7,874 bases of DNA from JBHIBA01 sp046758845 (GTDB lineage Bacteria > UBA8248 > JACPRG01 > G963555815), in contig JBHIBA010000220.1 in NCBI GenBank assembly GCA_046758845.1, forward strand, positions 1 to 7,874. Direction: 5' to 3'. The notes below the pieces were generated by a model that worked only from the letters and a program-made list of their open reading frames with translations, was not told the DNA's origin and did not search any database. Positions 6,474-7,874 of the stretch are shown piece after piece (the stretch's first letter is position 1; the number at the start of each line of letters is the position of its first letter). The translations under genes and the position numbers were made by a program.

Positions 6474-6939
6474 TGTCCGAGGATCTCCCATTCTGATCTG
6501 CGATCGCTTCACGTGGCGGCTCCTGTACAATCTTCGCCCGGCCCCTCTCTGGATCCGGCCAATCGTGATGTGCCTTAGTGCGAATCCCGGTGTGGGGCCT
6601 CAAAAGCCGCCGAGAACGCTTTCCGATGAAATGCCTTTTCCCTCTACGATACCGAATTCGGCGGGGCGATTTCAATGGGAGGGAACCCGGGTTTGAGGCC
6701 GGTGAGCGATAGCGGCACAGGTGAATAACGTCGTCACCCCGATCTGAGCGAGGGGTCGCAGACTCCGCGGGCGCAGCCCGAAGCGGAGATCGGGGCAGGA
6801 GCGCAGGCAGCGATTTCCGCTGGTGGGGCGGGCAAGATGCCCTTGAGCAAATGGAGGCGGCGGTACAGCGGTGGATCGGGGAGGCGCTGAATGCGGCGTC
6901 AGCGGGAGTCGGACGACGGACGGCTTGCGCCGGACTTCT
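6474..6939. other. Gene-free stretch upstream of the lipoprotein gene, holding one REP-like element
   Basis: Open frames here have no recognisable protein features. The segment must contain the leftward promoter of the lipoprotein gene, but no clear -35/-10 pair was found. The right half carries the REP-like element described at 6737-6822. Confidence 0.5.
6737..6822 (+). repeat. REP-like doublet, copy A
   Basis: The arms CCCCGATCT (6737-6745) and AGATCGGGG (6787-6795) form a 9-bp inverted repeat around a GC-rich centre. Inside it is a second hairpin: CTCCGC (6763-6768) with GCGGAG (6783-6788), and GGGC/GCCC within that. Fourteen bases after the outer arm comes GCGATTTCCGCTG (6810-6822), the arm of a second palindrome whose other half is missing. 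The same order and the same 14-base spacing occur in inverted orientation at 7702-7793, so this is a dispersed composite repeat. Confidence 0.8.
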
Positions 6940-7227
6940 TTAGCGTGGTGGGGGGCCCAGCCTCGGGATAGGGTTCTTGCCAGTGACTCCGGGGCCGAGG
7001 TTACGCAGGGGGGATTGACGGCGTGGGAGAATCTCTTCTGTGCGAACCGGTCCTCGGGTATTGTCGCGCCCAAATCTTTTTTGCGGCTTGTCAGCCTGAA
7101 TCTCCTCAGTAAGTTTGATTTCATCCATCTCCTGGTCGGACATGACCTTTGACTCCCCACCCAGGGCGAAGGGAGGAAAGAAGAGGCCAAGGAGGAGCGG
7201 AACTGAGGCAACTGCCGTAGGCTTCAT
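6940..7227 (-). CDS. Small secreted protein of unknown function
   Basis: The 95-residue product begins at the ATG 7227-7225 with an excellent ribosome site (GGAG, 7 bases upstream). It has a Sec-type signal peptide: short basic start, hydrophobic core (about 5-21) and a likely cut after ALG (residue 23). The mature part begins GESKVMSDQEMDEIKLTEE and continues as a charged, proline- and arginine-rich chain that is probably disordered, ending GPPPR. 'MSDQEMDEI' resembles the 'LSDxEMDxI' segment common near the start of many small exported bacterial proteins, but I do not recognise a family. The frame is open further upstream, but that part lacks a signal peptide and overlaps GC palindromes, so the internal ATG is preferred. 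The mature protein has no cysteines. It stands alone, with REP-like elements on both sides. Confidence 0.65.
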   Translation of the reverse strand: MKPTAVASVPLLLGLFFPPFALGGESKVMSDQEMDEIKLTEEIQADKPQKRFGRDNTRGPVRTEEILPRRQSPLRNLGPGVTGKNPIPRLGPPPR

Positions 7228-7242
7228 GGCACTTCTCCGTGC

Positions 7243-7258
7243 AAAAAACCAGTTTTTT
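7243..7258. repeat. A-tract/T-tract inverted repeat in the leader of the secreted-protein gene
   Basis: AAAAAAC (7243-7249) and GTTTTTT (7252-7258) are perfect arms around a CA centre. It lies 16 bases before the start codon, just upstream of the Shine-Dalgarno site, so it is in the untranslated leader. It may be a protein-binding or bent-DNA site, or a weak RNA hairpin affecting translation. Confidence 0.5.
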
Positions 7259-7331
7259 ACGATGTCCTTCCAATATACCATCTCTGCCTGAACTCCGCCA
7301 CATTTCAATGGGTTATAGCATGGGGACCCGG

Positions 7332-7345
7332 CCGGGGCGCCCCGG
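7332..7345. repeat. Perfect 14-bp GC palindrome
   Basis: CCGGGGCGCCCCGG reads the same on both strands. It sits inside a larger possible fold closed by GGGAC (7323-7327) and GTCCC (7375-7379), about 100 bases upstream of the secreted-protein start. Function is unknown. Confidence 0.5.
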
Positions 7346-7514
7346 AGGTATCCAGACCGGGGGTGAGGCGAAAAGTCCCGAAATCGTGCCGACCTCAATC
7401 AACCTTCTTGCTCTGAAATTTGTGAAATAAGTTCGTGCCTCCGGGAAGGTCGTGTGCCACTGGCAGCTTGCCTGACAGTGCCCGCTTTGCGATTCTTTGA
7501 AGGCCAAGTGCAGG

Positions 7515-7554
7515 CACGGGCGGACGAGAGGTCACCGACCCCAAGCCGCCCGTG
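7515..7554. other. Strong two-tier stem-loop, candidate structured RNA
   Basis: CACGGGCGG (7515-7523) pairs perfectly with CCGCCCGTG (7546-7554). Within it GGTC (7530-7533) pairs with GACC (7537-7540) around a three-base loop, leaving a 6/5 internal loop. No T-run follows on either strand, so it is not an intrinsic terminator. It lies in a region without genes. A nearby weaker hairpin at 7458-7480 (GGCA/TGCC inside CACT/AGTG) may belong with it. Confidence 0.45.
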
Positions 7555-7701
7555 GCGCCCCCCCATCTTGGGATATCACAGATGTTCAACGAACTTCTGG
7601 GACGGGATACTGGTACTCTTGGCCGGAATTACGGTGACGTATTGCCATGTCCTCCGGCTCAGGCAACGCGTTGATCCACAGGGCACTCTTGCACAAGAGG
7701 C

Positions 7702-7793
7702 GTAGCCGCGATTTGAGCGCAGCGGAAATCGCGGCGTGTGAATCCACCCCGATCTCCGCTACGGGCTGTGCCCTTCGCTCAGATCGGGGCTAT
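7702..7793. repeat. REP-like doublet, copy B (complete)
   Basis: Two palindromes face each other in inverted orientation. The first, on the plus strand, is GTAG (7702-7705) followed by CCGCGATTT (7706-7714) and AAATCGCGG (7726-7734). The second, on the minus strand, is ATAG (7793-7790) followed by CCCCGATCT (7789-7781) and AGATCGGGG (7755-7747). Both share the core GATyTGAGCG...AGCGGArATC. A tetranucleotide head plus an imperfect palindrome, paired head-out, is the architecture of REP/REPIN elements mobilised by RAYT transposases. No RAYT gene is in the window. Confidence 0.75.
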
Positions 7794-7834
7794 GACCTTA
7801 AAATTTGTATGCGAATTTATGAACAGGAGCACTA

Positions 7835-7874
7835 GCAGGTTGCTGAAAAACTCCACTTTTTGCTTGCGTGCCGC
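7835..7874. mobile_element. Possible end of an insertion or dispersed element (truncated by the window)
   Basis: The string GGTTGCTGAAAAACTCC (7838-7854) resembles, from memory, terminal repeats of some transposons and dispersed repeats seen in environmental bacteria. Only the first ~40 bases are visible, with no transposase or matching terminal repeat in the window. Treat as a hint only. Confidence 0.25.

Larger units (their letters stand above)
7228..7874. other. Gene-poor region with palindromes, a stem-loop, a REP-like doublet and a possible element end
   Basis: No reliable gene is seen in these ~650 bases. The open frames lack ribosome sites and family motifs. The contents are listed separately: an A/T palindrome (7243-7258), a GC palindrome (7332-7345), a two-tier stem-loop (7515-7554), a REP-like doublet (7702-7793) and a possible element end (7835-7874). 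A TATATT at 7277-7272 on the minus strand could be the -10 of the small secreted gene, but no -35 fits. Confidence 0.5.

Noticed and set aside
6415..6696. Plus-strand GTG frame with GGGGGAG upstream, opposite the lipoprotein start
   Set aside because: It runs antisense to the signal-peptide coding region and the product has no family features.
7454..7705. 83-codon plus-strand frame with a hydrophobic stretch (GILVLLAGITVTY)
   Set aside because: There is no ribosome site, the frame crosses the stem-loop at 7515-7554, and it has no recognisable family.
1..7874. CRISPR arrays, tRNA and rRNA genes
   Set aside because: No spaced direct repeats of CRISPR type, tRNA cloverleaf or rRNA sequence was seen; the only arrays are in-frame coding repeats.

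Overview
The window looks like a piece of a GC-rich bacterial chromosome, probably from a Gram-negative environmental lineage. Shine-Dalgarno sites precede the starts, one protein has a lipobox signal peptide with a PEGA domain, and dispersed REP-like palindromes are present. The style (HyuAB next to what looks like a molybdenum-hydroxylase subunit, PEGA lipoproteins, pentapeptide repeats) fits deltaproteobacterial/Desulfobacterota, NC10 or Rokubacteria-like genomes. No marker gene is present, so this is only a guess.

Left part (1-4443). The first 48 bases hold, on the minus strand, the first 16 codons of a gene whose N-terminus resembles the FAD-binding subunit of xanthine dehydrogenase/CO dehydrogenase-type molybdenum hydroxylases. 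It diverges across a ~460-base intergenic region from a clear two-gene operon, hyuA-hyuB (512-2593 and 2590-4443, ATGA overlap). These encode the two subunits of an ATP-dependent hydantoinase/oxoprolinase/carboxylase-type enzyme. Together they could be a catabolic module that oxidises a nitrogen heterocycle or carbonyl compound and then opens or carboxylates it with ATP. The substrate cannot be read from the sequence.

Middle part (4444-6473). A 392-base gene-free stretch with two inverted repeats leads to a 189-residue pentapeptide-repeat protein (4836-5405). It is convergent with a lipoprotein gene (5589-6473, minus strand) made of a lipobox signal peptide, a PEGA domain, a basic low-complexity linker encoded by an 18-bp tandem repeat, and a C-terminal domain of unknown function.

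Right part (6474-7874). This is accessory-looking, gene-poor DNA. It holds one small secreted protein gene (6940-7227, minus strand), flanked at a distance by two inverted copies of a REP-doublet-like element (6737-6822 and 7702-7793). The ~650 bases upstream of that gene carry several palindromes and a strong two-tier stem-loop (7515-7554). The last ~40 bases resemble the end of a dispersed or insertion element that continues outside the window.

The strongest non-genic signal is the pair of REP-like doublets. The most solid genic content is the hyuAB operon.
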